Of a stretch of 10,317 bases of DNA, positions 1-6,819 are shown one piece after another. The notes under the pieces are model-generated. The model worked only from the letters and a program-made list of their open reading frames with translations, did no database searches and was not told the origin of the DNA. The position numbers and the translations under genes are program-made. Numbering within the stretch: position 1 is the stretch's first letter; every line of letters starts with the position of its first letter. This stretch comes from CAZAIO01 sp964485235 (GTDB lineage Bacteria; Chloroflexota; Dehalococcoidia; GIF9; UBA5629). The stretch covers positions 1-10,317 of the forward strand of contig CAZAIO010000098.1 in the NCBI GenBank assembly GCA_964485235.1, written 5' to 3'.

Positions 1-345
1 AGATTTACCCATAAGATGATGGGGCCGGGCTACCGCGACCGGTACTGGTCGGAAATGAATTTTAAAGCCGTTGACATGCTCAAGCAGCTTGCAAAGGATC
101 ATGGTTGCACTTTAGCTCAATTCGCTATTGCCTGGATACTAAATAATAGTGCTATCACTTCAGTCCTCAGCGGCACCACCGCAATCAAACAATTGAGCGA
201 AAATATAGCTGCTGCAGAGATAACTTTATCGGCAGAAGAACTAAAAGTTTGTGACGATGTTTGGCTGATGTTCAGACCGCCCAGATATCCCTATGTAAAA
301 TCGCCGGATGAAGTAAAACAGGTACTTGACCTTTCTAAAAAATAA
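1..345 (+). CDS. aldo/keto reductase, C-terminal part (5' end outside window)
   Basis: This is the last ~115 codons of an NAD(P)H-dependent aldo/keto reductase, a cytoplasmic (beta/alpha)8-barrel enzyme that interconverts carbonyls and alcohols. The frame is open from base 1, so the ATG at 16 is internal and the true start lies upstream. The fragment aligns without gaps to residues 225 onward of the complete AKR at 4743-5783. It shares the blocks RYWSEMNFKAV, LAKDHGCT and VW-MFRP, and I judge about 60-65% of residues identical by eye. The segment with SVLSGTT followed by ENIAAAEI corresponds to the C-terminal cofactor-binding loop and helix of AKRs. The catalytic Asp/Tyr/Lys/His residues would lie in the missing part, so activity cannot be judged. 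It ends with TAA 64 bases before the CapA-like gene, probably in the same transcript. The family is certain; the substrate is unknown. Confidence 0.9.
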   Translation, partial: RFTHKMMGPGYRDRYWSEMNFKAVDMLKQLAKDHGCTLAQFAIAWILNNSAITSVLSGTTAIKQLSENIAAAEITLSAEELKVCDDVWLMFRPPRYPYVKSPDEVKQVLDLSKK

Positions 346-409
346 AATGGCTTCCGGTCTTACGTAATAGCGATAGAGGCAATGATTGAAAATAAAGGAG
401 AATAAAGCA

Positions 410-1543
410 ATGACAAATACAAATGATAATATTGTTATATACGGTGTTGGTGATATCGCTCCGGACAGAGACAATCCGGAATCCATGTTCCAGCATGTTA
501 CCGATGTTATTAAAAGTGGCGATATCTCATTTTTTCACCTGGAATGCGTTCTCTCGAATAGAGGAGTCGGTCCGCATGCCAAAGATGTCGCCAAGGATCC
601 GAAAATAGCCTCGATACTGAAAAAGACAGGGTTCGATATAGTAGGAATGGCCAGTAATCATAATATGGGTGCCGGTATGGATGCCTTTCTCGACAGCATC
701 GATCATCTAAAAGAAGGGGGCTTGAAAGTAGTTGGTGTAGGTAGAAATATCGAGGAAGCGAGAATTCCAGGTATCTTTGACTGTCGTGGAACAAAAATAG
801 CATTCCTTGACTACAATGCAGTGCTTGAACCAAACGCCTGGGCGGAAGCTAATAGACCGGGTGCTGCTCCACTGAGAGTAAAATCCTTCTTTGAGCCGCT
901 GGAGCCGTTTCAGCCGGGTACACCCGCTAGAGTATTCACCTACCCTGACAGAGGTGATATGAGCGCTATGATAGAAGATGTCAAAAAAGCCAAAAAACAG
1001 GCTGATGTTGTAATCGTTTCTATACACAGTGGTGTTCATATGATGCCGGCAATAATAGCCGACTATCAGAAAGACTATGCACACGCCGCTATTGATAACG
1101 GTGCCGATCTGGTATTACAGCACCATGCACATATACTCAAGGGTATTGAAGTCTACAATGGCAAGGTGATTTTCTACGGTCTCGGTAATTTTGCCATAGA
1201 ATTATGGTTTATGACCAAGGAATGGGCTAACATTCCTCAGATAAGAGATGAACGCAGATTGCTCAATCCTGACTGGAATCCGCCTTATGATGATTATCCG
1301 TCTTTCCCGTTTCCTCCTGACTCCAGGAAAACTATCATCGCTAAATGTGAAGTCTCAGATAAAAAGGTTAGCAAGGTATCTTTCTTACCCTGCTACATAA
1401 ATAAATCGAGTGAACCCGAGATATTGACTCCGCAGGACAAGCGATTTGATGAAGTAGTTGCTTACATGAAAGAAATTTCAAGCGATCAGGGACTAAATAC
1501 CAGTTTCACTGTAAAAGGAAGCGAAGTAATTATCGGTAAATAA
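410..1543 (+). CDS. CapA-like metallophosphoesterase-fold protein, soluble
   Basis: A 377-residue protein of the CapA (poly-gamma-glutamate capsule biosynthesis, PGA_cap) family, which has a calcineurin-like metal-binding fold. The motifs occur in the family order: GVGD (12-15), HLE (43-45), ASNH (81-84), SIHSG (204-208), QHHAH (237-241) and YGLGNF (256-261). Asp15, Asn83, His84, His206, His239 and His241 are the expected metal or catalytic positions. The start is ATG 410, behind AAAGGAG (394-400) with a 9-base gap; an in-frame TTG at 386 would place the ribosome site inside the gene and is less likely. There is no signal peptide or membrane anchor, unlike capsule CapA proteins, and no other capsule gene is present. 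It lies between an AKR and a TRAP transporter, so I infer a role in handling the transported compound, perhaps as a phosphatase or amide-forming enzyme. The precise reaction is unknown. Confidence 0.85.
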   Translation: MTNTNDNIVIYGVGDIAPDRDNPESMFQHVTDVIKSGDISFFHLECVLSNRGVGPHAKDVAKDPKIASILKKTGFDIVGMASNHNMGAGMDAFLDSIDHLKEGGLKVVGVGRNIEEARIPGIFDCRGTKIAFLDYNAVLEPNAWAEANRPGAAPLRVKSFFEPLEPFQPGTPARVFTYPDRGDMSAMIEDVKKAKKQADVVIVSIHSGVHMMPAIIADYQKDYAHAAIDNGADLVLQHHAHILKGIEVYNGKVIFYGLGNFAIELWFMTKEWANIPQIRDERRLLNPDWNPPYDDYPSFPFPPDSRKTIIAKCEVSDKKVSKVSFLPCYINKSSEPEILTPQDKRFDEVVAYMKEISSDQGLNTSFTVKGSEVIIGK

Positions 1544-1715
1544 TATACACAGCAAATCGTCCTGGATGTCATAGCTAAATCATCTAAGAAGAATTAAGAG
1601 ACCATTAAATGATAAACGCGTCTCAAAGGAACGTGTGATTAATAAAAATAGAATATAGAAGTCAGTAAACTATCAAGATTTGTGCGGCTTTACCAAGCAA
1701 TGGAGGTAAAAATAA

Positions 1716-2795
1716 GTGAAAAAAATATCATATCTTTTTTGTGTTTTAATAATTTCGTTGTTATCGTTCAGTATCCTGGTATCCTGCAGTCCGGGATCGA
1801 CCGAACCAAGCCAACCGACTCAACCAACCCAGCCCGGTACACCGGAACAACCGGCTAAAGCAGTAACACTACGCATGACCATGGTCCAACCGCCAATGGA
1901 TGTTATAGCAGTTGAAACCATGAAAATGGCTGAAAGGTTCAATGAACGTGCGGGAGGGAAATATATTATAGAAGTCTATCCCGCCGAGCAATTAGCTAAG
2001 TACGCCGAAACCATGGATGCAGTAAGAACGGGAGCAATTGAGATGGCGGAAATTGGCTGGGGAGGTTTTGCGAACAGTCTTATCACACTCACAGCAGCGG
2101 AAATGCCGTTTCTCTATGATAGCGTAGAGGCAAATGCGGAAGTAGTATCGGCGCTGCCGGAGATATTAGATGAAGATTTTCAGAAGAACTTAAATATTAA
2201 GCCATTAGCCTGTCACCATGTTGAAGGAATAGAAGTAATAGGCAATAAACCCATTGAGACACTGGATGACTGGAAAGGTGTAAAAATGGCAGGCGCCACA
2301 TATTACGGTCCGGAGCTTGCAAAGGTTATGGGAGCTGCACCGGTATTCATTGCCTATCCCGAGTTTTACACTTCATTAGAAAAAGGGGTCGTGGATGCAG
2401 TGTTCGATGCGCCGACCTTCACAATAATCAGTAAATCGTTTGAAGTTATTAAGTATCAAACCATTTGTATGGCACTCGGTTCATCACACGGCTATGTTAT
2501 CAACTTAGACTTGTGGAATAAAATGCCTGCAGATATTCAAAGTATATTGCTGGAAGAGACGAAAGCAACAGCCGCTACTTTAAATGAGATCATGGCTGGT
2601 CTATATTATGACCATATCAAAGAAATTGGTGATCAAGGTATTACGCAATTCTTCATACCAAAGGCTGAACGCGATAAATGGAAAGAAAAAGTGAGCCCAT
2701 TCAACCAGGAACAGGAAAAGCTCATGGGCGATATCATGCCGAAAATCAAGCAACTGGCAGAGGAAGCAAATAAAAACCACCCCTATCCATACTAG
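1716..2795 (+). CDS. dctP: TRAP transporter substrate-binding lipoprotein (DctP family), system 1
   Basis: This 359-residue protein captures the substrate outside the membrane and delivers it to the DctQ-DctM permease that follows. The start is GTG, behind GGAGG (1702-1706) with a 9-base gap. Residues 1-23 form a lipoprotein signal with lipobox LVSC; Cys24 would be lipidated, and a Pro/Gln/Thr-rich tether runs to about residue 47. The DctP domain then follows: an LRMT strand, the helix around ETMKMAERFNERAGG, YPAEQLAK, the segment GAIEMAEIGW, and EKGVVDAVFDAP, the usual G-V-x-D-A-x-x motif. At the position of the carboxylate-binding arginine (family pattern LKGLKIR) the protein reads WKGVKMA, with Ala192. 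The gap to dctQ is 72 bases. The family is certain; the ligand is unknown and may be atypical. No convincing promoter is visible in the 171-base gap upstream, which holds no gene. Confidence 0.95.
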   Translation: MKKISYLFCVLIISLLSFSILVSCSPGSTEPSQPTQPTQPGTPEQPAKAVTLRMTMVQPPMDVIAVETMKMAERFNERAGGKYIIEVYPAEQLAKYAETMDAVRTGAIEMAEIGWGGFANSLITLTAAEMPFLYDSVEANAEVVSALPEILDEDFQKNLNIKPLACHHVEGIEVIGNKPIETLDDWKGVKMAGATYYGPELAKVMGAAPVFIAYPEFYTSLEKGVVDAVFDAPTFTIISKSFEVIKYQTICMALGSSHGYVINLDLWNKMPADIQSILLEETKATAATLNEIMAGLYYDHIKEIGDQGITQFFIPKAERDKWKEKVSPFNQEQEKLMGDIMPKIKQLAEEANKNHPYPY

Positions 2796-2867
2796 TGTTG
2801 AAAATACAGTGTTTTAAATAGTTATTGAAGTCTTTAGTGACCAGAAAAATATGTTCGGAAAATTCTA

Positions 2868-3398
2868 ATGTCAAACGGTGATAATAAGCATAGTATACAT
2901 GAATGGATAAGCCGTGCAAATTATTTTCTATCGTTATTCAGCGGAATCATTCTGGTACTTCTTTGTGTAAGTACGAGTTATGGAGTATTCAGACGATACG
3001 CATTGAACAGCCCTGAGCCGTATTCATACGAGATTGGTTGCATGTTTGTATTAGCCAGTTTTGTATTAGCGGTATCTGCTGTGGAGTGGCGAGATAGATT
3101 TATTAGAGTTGACATACTACTTAACCAGTTCCCAAAAAACATTTCACTTCTGGTCACTAATTTTATCAGTCCTATTTGCGGTCTGATACTGGTAATAATA
3201 CTTGTATGGCAGGGAGGAGTGGATGCGCTTCATTCGTTCGAAATTCATCAAACGAGCATGTCAGTCTGGCGAGAGCCTTTATACCCCATAAAGTTTTTAA
3301 TACCGGTAGGATACAGTTTGCTGGGACTTACATTAATAGCCAAATTAGCCTACGGGATTTCTTCATTAATAACAAAGAACAAAACTAAAGGACAATAG
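2868..3398 (+). CDS. dctQ: TRAP transporter small membrane subunit (DctQ family), system 1
   Basis: A 176-residue inner-membrane protein with four predicted hydrophobic segments at about 18-40, 54-73, 92-114 and 140-162, the standard DctQ topology. Family marks include FRRY after the first segment (41-44), the Asn-Ser-Pro-x-x-(Y/F)-(S/T)-x-E stretch that follows, F-I-R-V-D (78-82), and W-x-x-P-L-Y-P-I-K before the last segment (134-142). The subunit supports the DctM transport domain and helps dock the binding protein. The ribosome site is weak, only GGAA at 2857-2860, which may limit synthesis relative to the abundant binding protein. The gene ends 6 bases before dctM, so the two are almost surely co-translated. 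Confidence 0.93.
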   Translation: MSNGDNKHSIHEWISRANYFLSLFSGIILVLLCVSTSYGVFRRYALNSPEPYSYEIGCMFVLASFVLAVSAVEWRDRFIRVDILLNQFPKNISLLVTNFISPICGLILVIILVWQGGVDALHSFEIHQTSMSVWREPLYPIKFLIPVGYSLLGLTLIAKLAYGISSLITKNKTKGQ

Positions 3399-3404
3399 AC
3401 AACC

Positions 3405-4703
3405 ATGGAGTACAATGTTGCGGCGTTAATATGCATTATGAGCATGTTAGTTCTGCTTATAGTGGGAGTGCCAATAGTTTATTCTCTGGGATTCAGCTCA
3501 CTGATATTGGGATTCCTTGTTTTTGGTGATAACTCGCTTACGAAATTAGGTTGGATCACATTTCAGTCACTTTATAGTTTTTCATGGACGCCACTCCCAC
3601 TATTTGTACTGATGGCTTGTGTAATTACAGAGACCAGAATAGGCGAGGATATGTATCTTCTCGCCAGAAAATGGCTCTCACGTATTCCAGGTGGACTTAT
3701 TTCCGGCTCAATATTCGGAGAAGCAGCTATAGCAGCAACAGTCGGTGTCAGTGGTGCCGCAATTTTAACAGTAGGGAAAATAGCGGACCAGGAATTTCAA
3801 AAATACAATTATGATAGAGGTTTTGCACTGGGCGGACTATTGTGTGGTGGTATACTTGGACCTTTAATTCCCCCCAGCGCACCTTTAATTATCTATGGAA
3901 TTATATCCAATACGTCTATAGGGCATCTTCTTGTTGCCGGAATTATCCCCGGCCTTCTACTGGCATTCATGCTGGCTGCTGTACCGACTATAATGTGCGC
4001 GCGAAATCCCAGCCTGGGCCCTGCTACTGAAGGTGTAAGCTGGGCCGAACGATTTAAATATATTAAAGGTATTTGGCCGATAGTCGTAATTTTTATTGCA
4101 ATTATGGGTTCAATATATCTTGGTATAGCAACCCCTTCGGAAGCAGCTGGAATAGGTGGCTTCGTTATCATAATTTTAGCTTTCTTATTTTATGGTCTTC
4201 GTATGAAGAAATTTGGTAAAGCTATAGTTGAAGCGGCACAGATAAATGCTATGATGTTGTTCATCGTAGTGATAGCGAATTTCTTCACCTATATAGTAGG
4301 GAGTTCAAGTCTGGCCAAAGAGATGGGGGCGCTTGTCGTCTCCTTAAATATTCCTCCAATTTTAGTTGTTATTCTCATTATGGTTATCCTTCTGATATTG
4401 GGTTGTTTCCTCGAGGCAATCTCTATCGTATTATTGACAGCACCAATTTTCGTTCCCTTGATTACGCAACTGGGCTATGATCCTGTTTGGTTCGGTGTAT
4501 TATTTGTGGTGAATACTGAAATGGGTCTTATTACACCGCCGATGGGTATAAACTTGTTTTACGTAAAAATAATTTTTGACATTCCTACAAATAAGCTTCT
4601 TCGTGGAGTAATACCTTACTTTGCCGTCATATTATTGTTCTTGCTTTTATTGATCGTCTTCCCACAGATTTCTCTATGGTTACCCGGAACTATGACCGGA
4701 TAA
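3405..4703 (+). CDS. dctM: TRAP transporter large permease (DctM family), system 1
   Basis: A 432-residue, strongly hydrophobic permease that moves the substrate inward with co-transported sodium, by knowledge of the family. Visible marks are GVPIVYSLGF near the N-terminus, FVLMA (67-71), RIPGG (93-97), GVSGAA (114-119), LIPPS (154-158), the AGIIPG segment (178-183), ATPSEAAGIG (242-251), GYDPVWFG (357-364) and LITPPMG (375-381). About a dozen membrane segments are expected, and the length is normal. The helical-hairpin motif usually read as I-S-G-S-S is here V-S-G-A-A. The ribosome site AAAGGA (3387-3392) lies inside the end of dctQ, 12 bases before the ATG. The AKR gene follows after 39 bases, and no terminator hairpin is seen between them, so transport and metabolism genes probably share a transcript. 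Confidence 0.95.
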   Translation: MEYNVAALICIMSMLVLLIVGVPIVYSLGFSSLILGFLVFGDNSLTKLGWITFQSLYSFSWTPLPLFVLMACVITETRIGEDMYLLARKWLSRIPGGLISGSIFGEAAIAATVGVSGAAILTVGKIADQEFQKYNYDRGFALGGLLCGGILGPLIPPSAPLIIYGIISNTSIGHLLVAGIIPGLLLAFMLAAVPTIMCARNPSLGPATEGVSWAERFKYIKGIWPIVVIFIAIMGSIYLGIATPSEAAGIGGFVIIILAFLFYGLRMKKFGKAIVEAAQINAMMLFIVVIANFFTYIVGSSSLAKEMGALVVSLNIPPILVVILIMVILLILGCFLEAISIVLLTAPIFVPLITQLGYDPVWFGVLFVVNTEMGLITPPMGINLFYVKIIFDIPTNKLLRGVIPYFAVILLFLLLLIVFPQISLWLPGTMTG

Positions 4704-4742
4704 TAGCAATAAAAAAGTAAATTCTTATAGGAGGAAAAATTT

Positions 4743-5783
4743 ATGCAGTATAAAGTTTTAGGAAGAACCGGCATGAAAGTGTCACGGTTTACCGTTGGCA
4801 CAATGAATTATGGTGACCCTTTAAGTGAGGCAGATTCTATTAAAATACTACGAAGTGCGTTGGATCACGGTGTAAATTTTATAGATACTGCAAATGGATA
4901 TGGTGACGGAAAATCGGAGGAGATAACGGGCAAAGCTATTAAGGATATCCGGCAGTCCGTTATACTGGCAACCAAGGGAGGTGTTATCGTCGGTCCCCGT
5001 CCCAACGATAGTGGACTATCAAGATACCACATTATGCAGGCGGTAGAAAACAGTTTAAAGCGATTACAGACCGATTACATCGACCTCTACTACGCGCATT
5101 TTCCGGATACCGAAACACCTTACGAAGAGACTTTAAGAGCGATGGACGACCTGGTCCATCAGGGAAAAGTACGATATATAGGATGTTCAAATTATCCGGC
5201 ATGGATGCTGAGCAGAACGCTGGGTATCAGCGATAAATACAACCTCGCCCGGTTTGAATGCACTCAGTCAGTATATAATCTGCTTGCCCGTGATATTGAA
5301 ATTGAAATGTTACCTCTCTGTGCAAGTGAGCAAATAGGAGTAACAACATACAATCCACTGGCGGGAGAGCTTCTTACGGGGAAACACCAGTTCGGCAAAC
5401 CGCCGGCAGAAGGAAGATTTACACATGAACGCCTCGGTAAAGGATATCTCAAACGTTACTGGTCAGAAATGAATTTTAAAGCAGTAGAACGTTTGTCGGA
5501 GCTTGCCAAAGATCATGGTTGCACCATGGCTCAGTTTGCTCTCGCCTGGATATTAAGCAACGAAACAATTACTTCTATCCTGAGCGGTATGACCTTAATT
5601 GAACAGGTTGAAGAAAATTTGAAGGCTGCGGAAATAAAACTATCTCAAGAAGACCTCGCTATTTGTGATGAAGTATGGCAAATGTTCAGACCGGAGAGAG
5701 CGGCATATGTAACCACGATACAGGATTTGAGACAAAAGATGTCCGGTGGCGGACAAGGTCCTGCTTCAAGAGTACAGACATAG
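4743..5783 (+). CDS. aldo/keto reductase, full length
   Basis: A 346-residue NAD(P)H-dependent reductase/dehydrogenase of the aldo/keto reductase superfamily, cytoplasmic, with no signal. The start ATG has AGGAGG (4729-4734) 8 bases upstream. The catalytic tetrad is complete: Asp48 and Tyr53 in FIDTANGYG, Lys78 in LATKGG, and His119 in DLYYAHFPD. Other family marks are LGRTGMKVS (6-14), GKVRYIGCSNY (141-151), YNPLAGELLTGK (203-214) and the C-terminal cofactor region SGMTLIEQVEENL (281-293). The opening and the GxSN motif resemble the YajO/Tas and voltage-gated K+ channel beta-like AKRs that act on aldehydes, sugars or glyoxal-type compounds, but the substrate cannot be assigned. The last 14 residues form a Gly-rich tail that may be disordered. 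It is a paralogue of the partial AKR at the left edge and lies between the two TRAP systems. Confidence 0.95.
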   Translation: MQYKVLGRTGMKVSRFTVGTMNYGDPLSEADSIKILRSALDHGVNFIDTANGYGDGKSEEITGKAIKDIRQSVILATKGGVIVGPRPNDSGLSRYHIMQAVENSLKRLQTDYIDLYYAHFPDTETPYEETLRAMDDLVHQGKVRYIGCSNYPAWMLSRTLGISDKYNLARFECTQSVYNLLARDIEIEMLPLCASEQIGVTTYNPLAGELLTGKHQFGKPPAEGRFTHERLGKGYLKRYWSEMNFKAVERLSELAKDHGCTMAQFALAWILSNETITSILSGMTLIEQVEENLKAAEIKLSQEDLAICDEVWQMFRPERAAYVTTIQDLRQKMSGGGQGPASRVQT

Positions 5784-5866
5784 TAATTTGCTATAACACG
5801 ATAGTTGAAAAATACATAACCGTATATGTTCAACCTGTAAATAATTATTGTAACAGGAGGTTCATT

Positions 5867-6169
5867 ATGAAATATTTACTTATTAATACAATGGGAGATA
5901 CGTTCACTACGATTTCGGACGAAGAGCGTATTAAAGTCATAAAAGGATCAGGCGAATTCTATGCACAATGTCGTAAATCAGGAAAATTAAAGGAAATTTA
6001 TGTAGTACCACAGTTGAAAAAGAATGTAAGCATCTGGGAAGTAGAGTCAGCCGAAGAGATTGATAAACTCTTTATGCAAAATCCGGTTTCACCCTACGAA
6101 AACGCGGAACTATATCTCCTCGCTGATTGGGATGCTCATGAAAAAACAGCCAAAGAAACTTTTGGATAG
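5867..6169 (+). CDS. muconolactone delta-isomerase-like small protein
   Basis: A 100-residue cytoplasmic protein. The same frame stays open upstream to 5675, overlapping the AKR, but ATG 5867 has a perfect AGGAGG (5855-5860) 6 bases before it and gives the expected length. The second half follows the muconolactone isomerase pattern: a G-K-x-x-x-x-(Y/W) start (39-45), then NVSIWEVESAEEIDKL (53-68), matching the family's N-x-S-I-(F/W)-(D/E)-V-E-S-x-(D/E)-E-L/I, then P-V-S-P-Y (73-77), equivalent to P-L-F-P-Y. Known enzymes of about 92-96 residues form ferredoxin-like, multimeric barrels and shift a double bond in muconolactone. No other beta-ketoadipate pathway gene is present, so a different lactone or enol substrate, or a non-catalytic role in this fold, is quite possible. 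It sits 83 bases after the AKR and before a dead SDR, as part of the metabolic block. Confidence 0.7.
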   Translation: MKYLLINTMGDTFTTISDEERIKVIKGSGEFYAQCRKSGKLKEIYVVPQLKKNVSIWEVESAEEIDKLFMQNPVSPYENAELYLLADWDAHEKTAKETFG

Positions 6170-6234
6170 GAATTACTCGGCAAAATAGTTCCACAAAACT
6201 CATAAACTGAACAGGTAGACAGAGGGAATCAGGT

Positions 6235-6541
6235 TTGAAAAATAGAGTAAGACCTGTGACCGGAGCCTGCCGCCTGATAGGTTTTGGCCGTGCGATATCA
6301 TTAGCTTTAGCAAAATAAGTATGTAATATCATAGTAAATAATATAGATATGGAAGGCATAATAAAAACATCTATCGAGGTTCAAGATTTTGTAGAAATGA
6401 ATAATGGCTCATTTTCCGCCGCCAGGCAGATTATCCGAACATGAAGACATAGCTAATATGGTAGTGTTCTTTGCCAGTGATATAGCCAGTGATATAGCGG
6501 GACAGAATATTAGCGTGGATGGCGGCTTTCTAATGTACTAG
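6235..6541 (+). pseudogene. short-chain dehydrogenase/reductase remnant (nonsense codon, internal deletion, frame change)
   Basis: Both ends of an SDR gene are recognisable but the middle is gone. Reading from TTG 6235, with a GAGGG ribosome site at 6222-6226, the first frame gives an N-terminal Rossmann piece: VTGACRLIGFGRAISLALAK, the NAD(P)-binding T-G-x(n)-G-x-G-R-A-I motif and its helix. An in-frame TAA at 6316-6318 interrupts it, after which NIIVNNIDMEG (the second strand and cofactor-specificity acidic residue) continues to about 6393. From about 6422 another frame gives the C-terminal signature: PGRLSEHEDIANM, VVFFASD and GQNISVDGGFLMY, ending at TAG 6539. An intact SDR has about 250 residues; only about 90 remain, and the catalytic Ser/Tyr/Lys region (Y-x-x-x-K) is absent. 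The gene is therefore non-functional. Its position in the operon suggests it once acted on the same substrate as the neighbours. Confidence 0.85.
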
Positions 6542-6819
6542 TCTAAATTACTACACCGGATAATAAATTGGTCGATCTTTCGCTTCGTGCTTTATATATC
6601 GACGTTGACGATATTCGTAATAGTTTTTATGGATTAAAAAAGCCGATTTCTTCATACTACTGTATTTCTAAAGCCACAAACGAAAGCTACAACCGGAAAT
6701 TTTTTATAAACACGCATTAATTAGGAGGTAAATATATCTAACTGTACTTAAAATCTAGACATATGAGAAGTATTAATTTCGAAATTGAACAAGAGAAAAA
6801 TAACTTCAGGAGGCAAACG
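6542..6819 (+). other. non-coding leader before the second TRAP operon, with an orphan Shine-Dalgarno
   Basis: This is the longest stretch without a gene (278 bases). It contains a perfect AGGAGG at 6723-6728 with no ATG, GTG or TTG at a usable distance; the next ATG is at 6763. A possible promoter is TTGACG (6605-6610) with TATGGA (6628-6633) at 17-base spacing; the -10 match is poor. The in-frame ATG at 6763 would add 19 charged residues before the lipoprotein signal and lacks a suitable ribosome site, so I leave it out of the gene. No strong hairpin was seen. Confidence 0.4.
6605..6633 (+). promoter_or_regulatory. weak candidate sigma70-type promoter for the second TRAP operon
   Basis: TTGACG matches the -35 consensus at five of six positions. 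The hexamer TATGGA, 17 bases on, matches the -10 consensus at only about half its positions. It lies just past the dead SDR and upstream of dctP, where a new transcript could start. It may be a chance match in AT-rich DNA. Confidence 0.2.

Noticed and set aside
386..409. TTG start for the CapA-like gene giving eight extra residues
   Set aside because: The AAAGGAG ribosome site would then lie inside the coding region; ATG 410 fits better.
707..1084. Long minus-strand open frame opposite the CapA-like gene
   Set aside because: The product has no recognisable family features, and the + strand frame carries all the CapA motifs.
1598..1624. GAGAC/GTCTC inverted repeat upstream of the first dctP
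   Set aside because: Five bases with a 17-base loop are expected by chance.
1681..1690. TGTGCGGCT shared with the start of the right-edge gene (about 10117)
   Set aside because: A short chance match. The contexts differ and one copy is coding.
2851..2868. Five-codon ORF whose TAA overlaps the dctQ ATG (TAATG)
   Set aside because: It has no ribosome site of its own, and such tiny ORFs arise by chance. Translational coupling is possible but unsupported.
5804..5834. Inverted repeat GTTGAA/TTCAAC between the AKR and the isomerase-like gene
   Set aside because: The six-base stem has an uneven interior and no T-run, too weak to call a terminator or operator.
6476..6499. 12-base tandem repeat AGTGATATAGCC/AGTGATATAGCG in the SDR remnant
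   Set aside because: It encodes S-D-I-A twice, but intact SDRs have the same length here (A-S-D-x-A-S-x-I-x-G-Q), so it is not an expansion.
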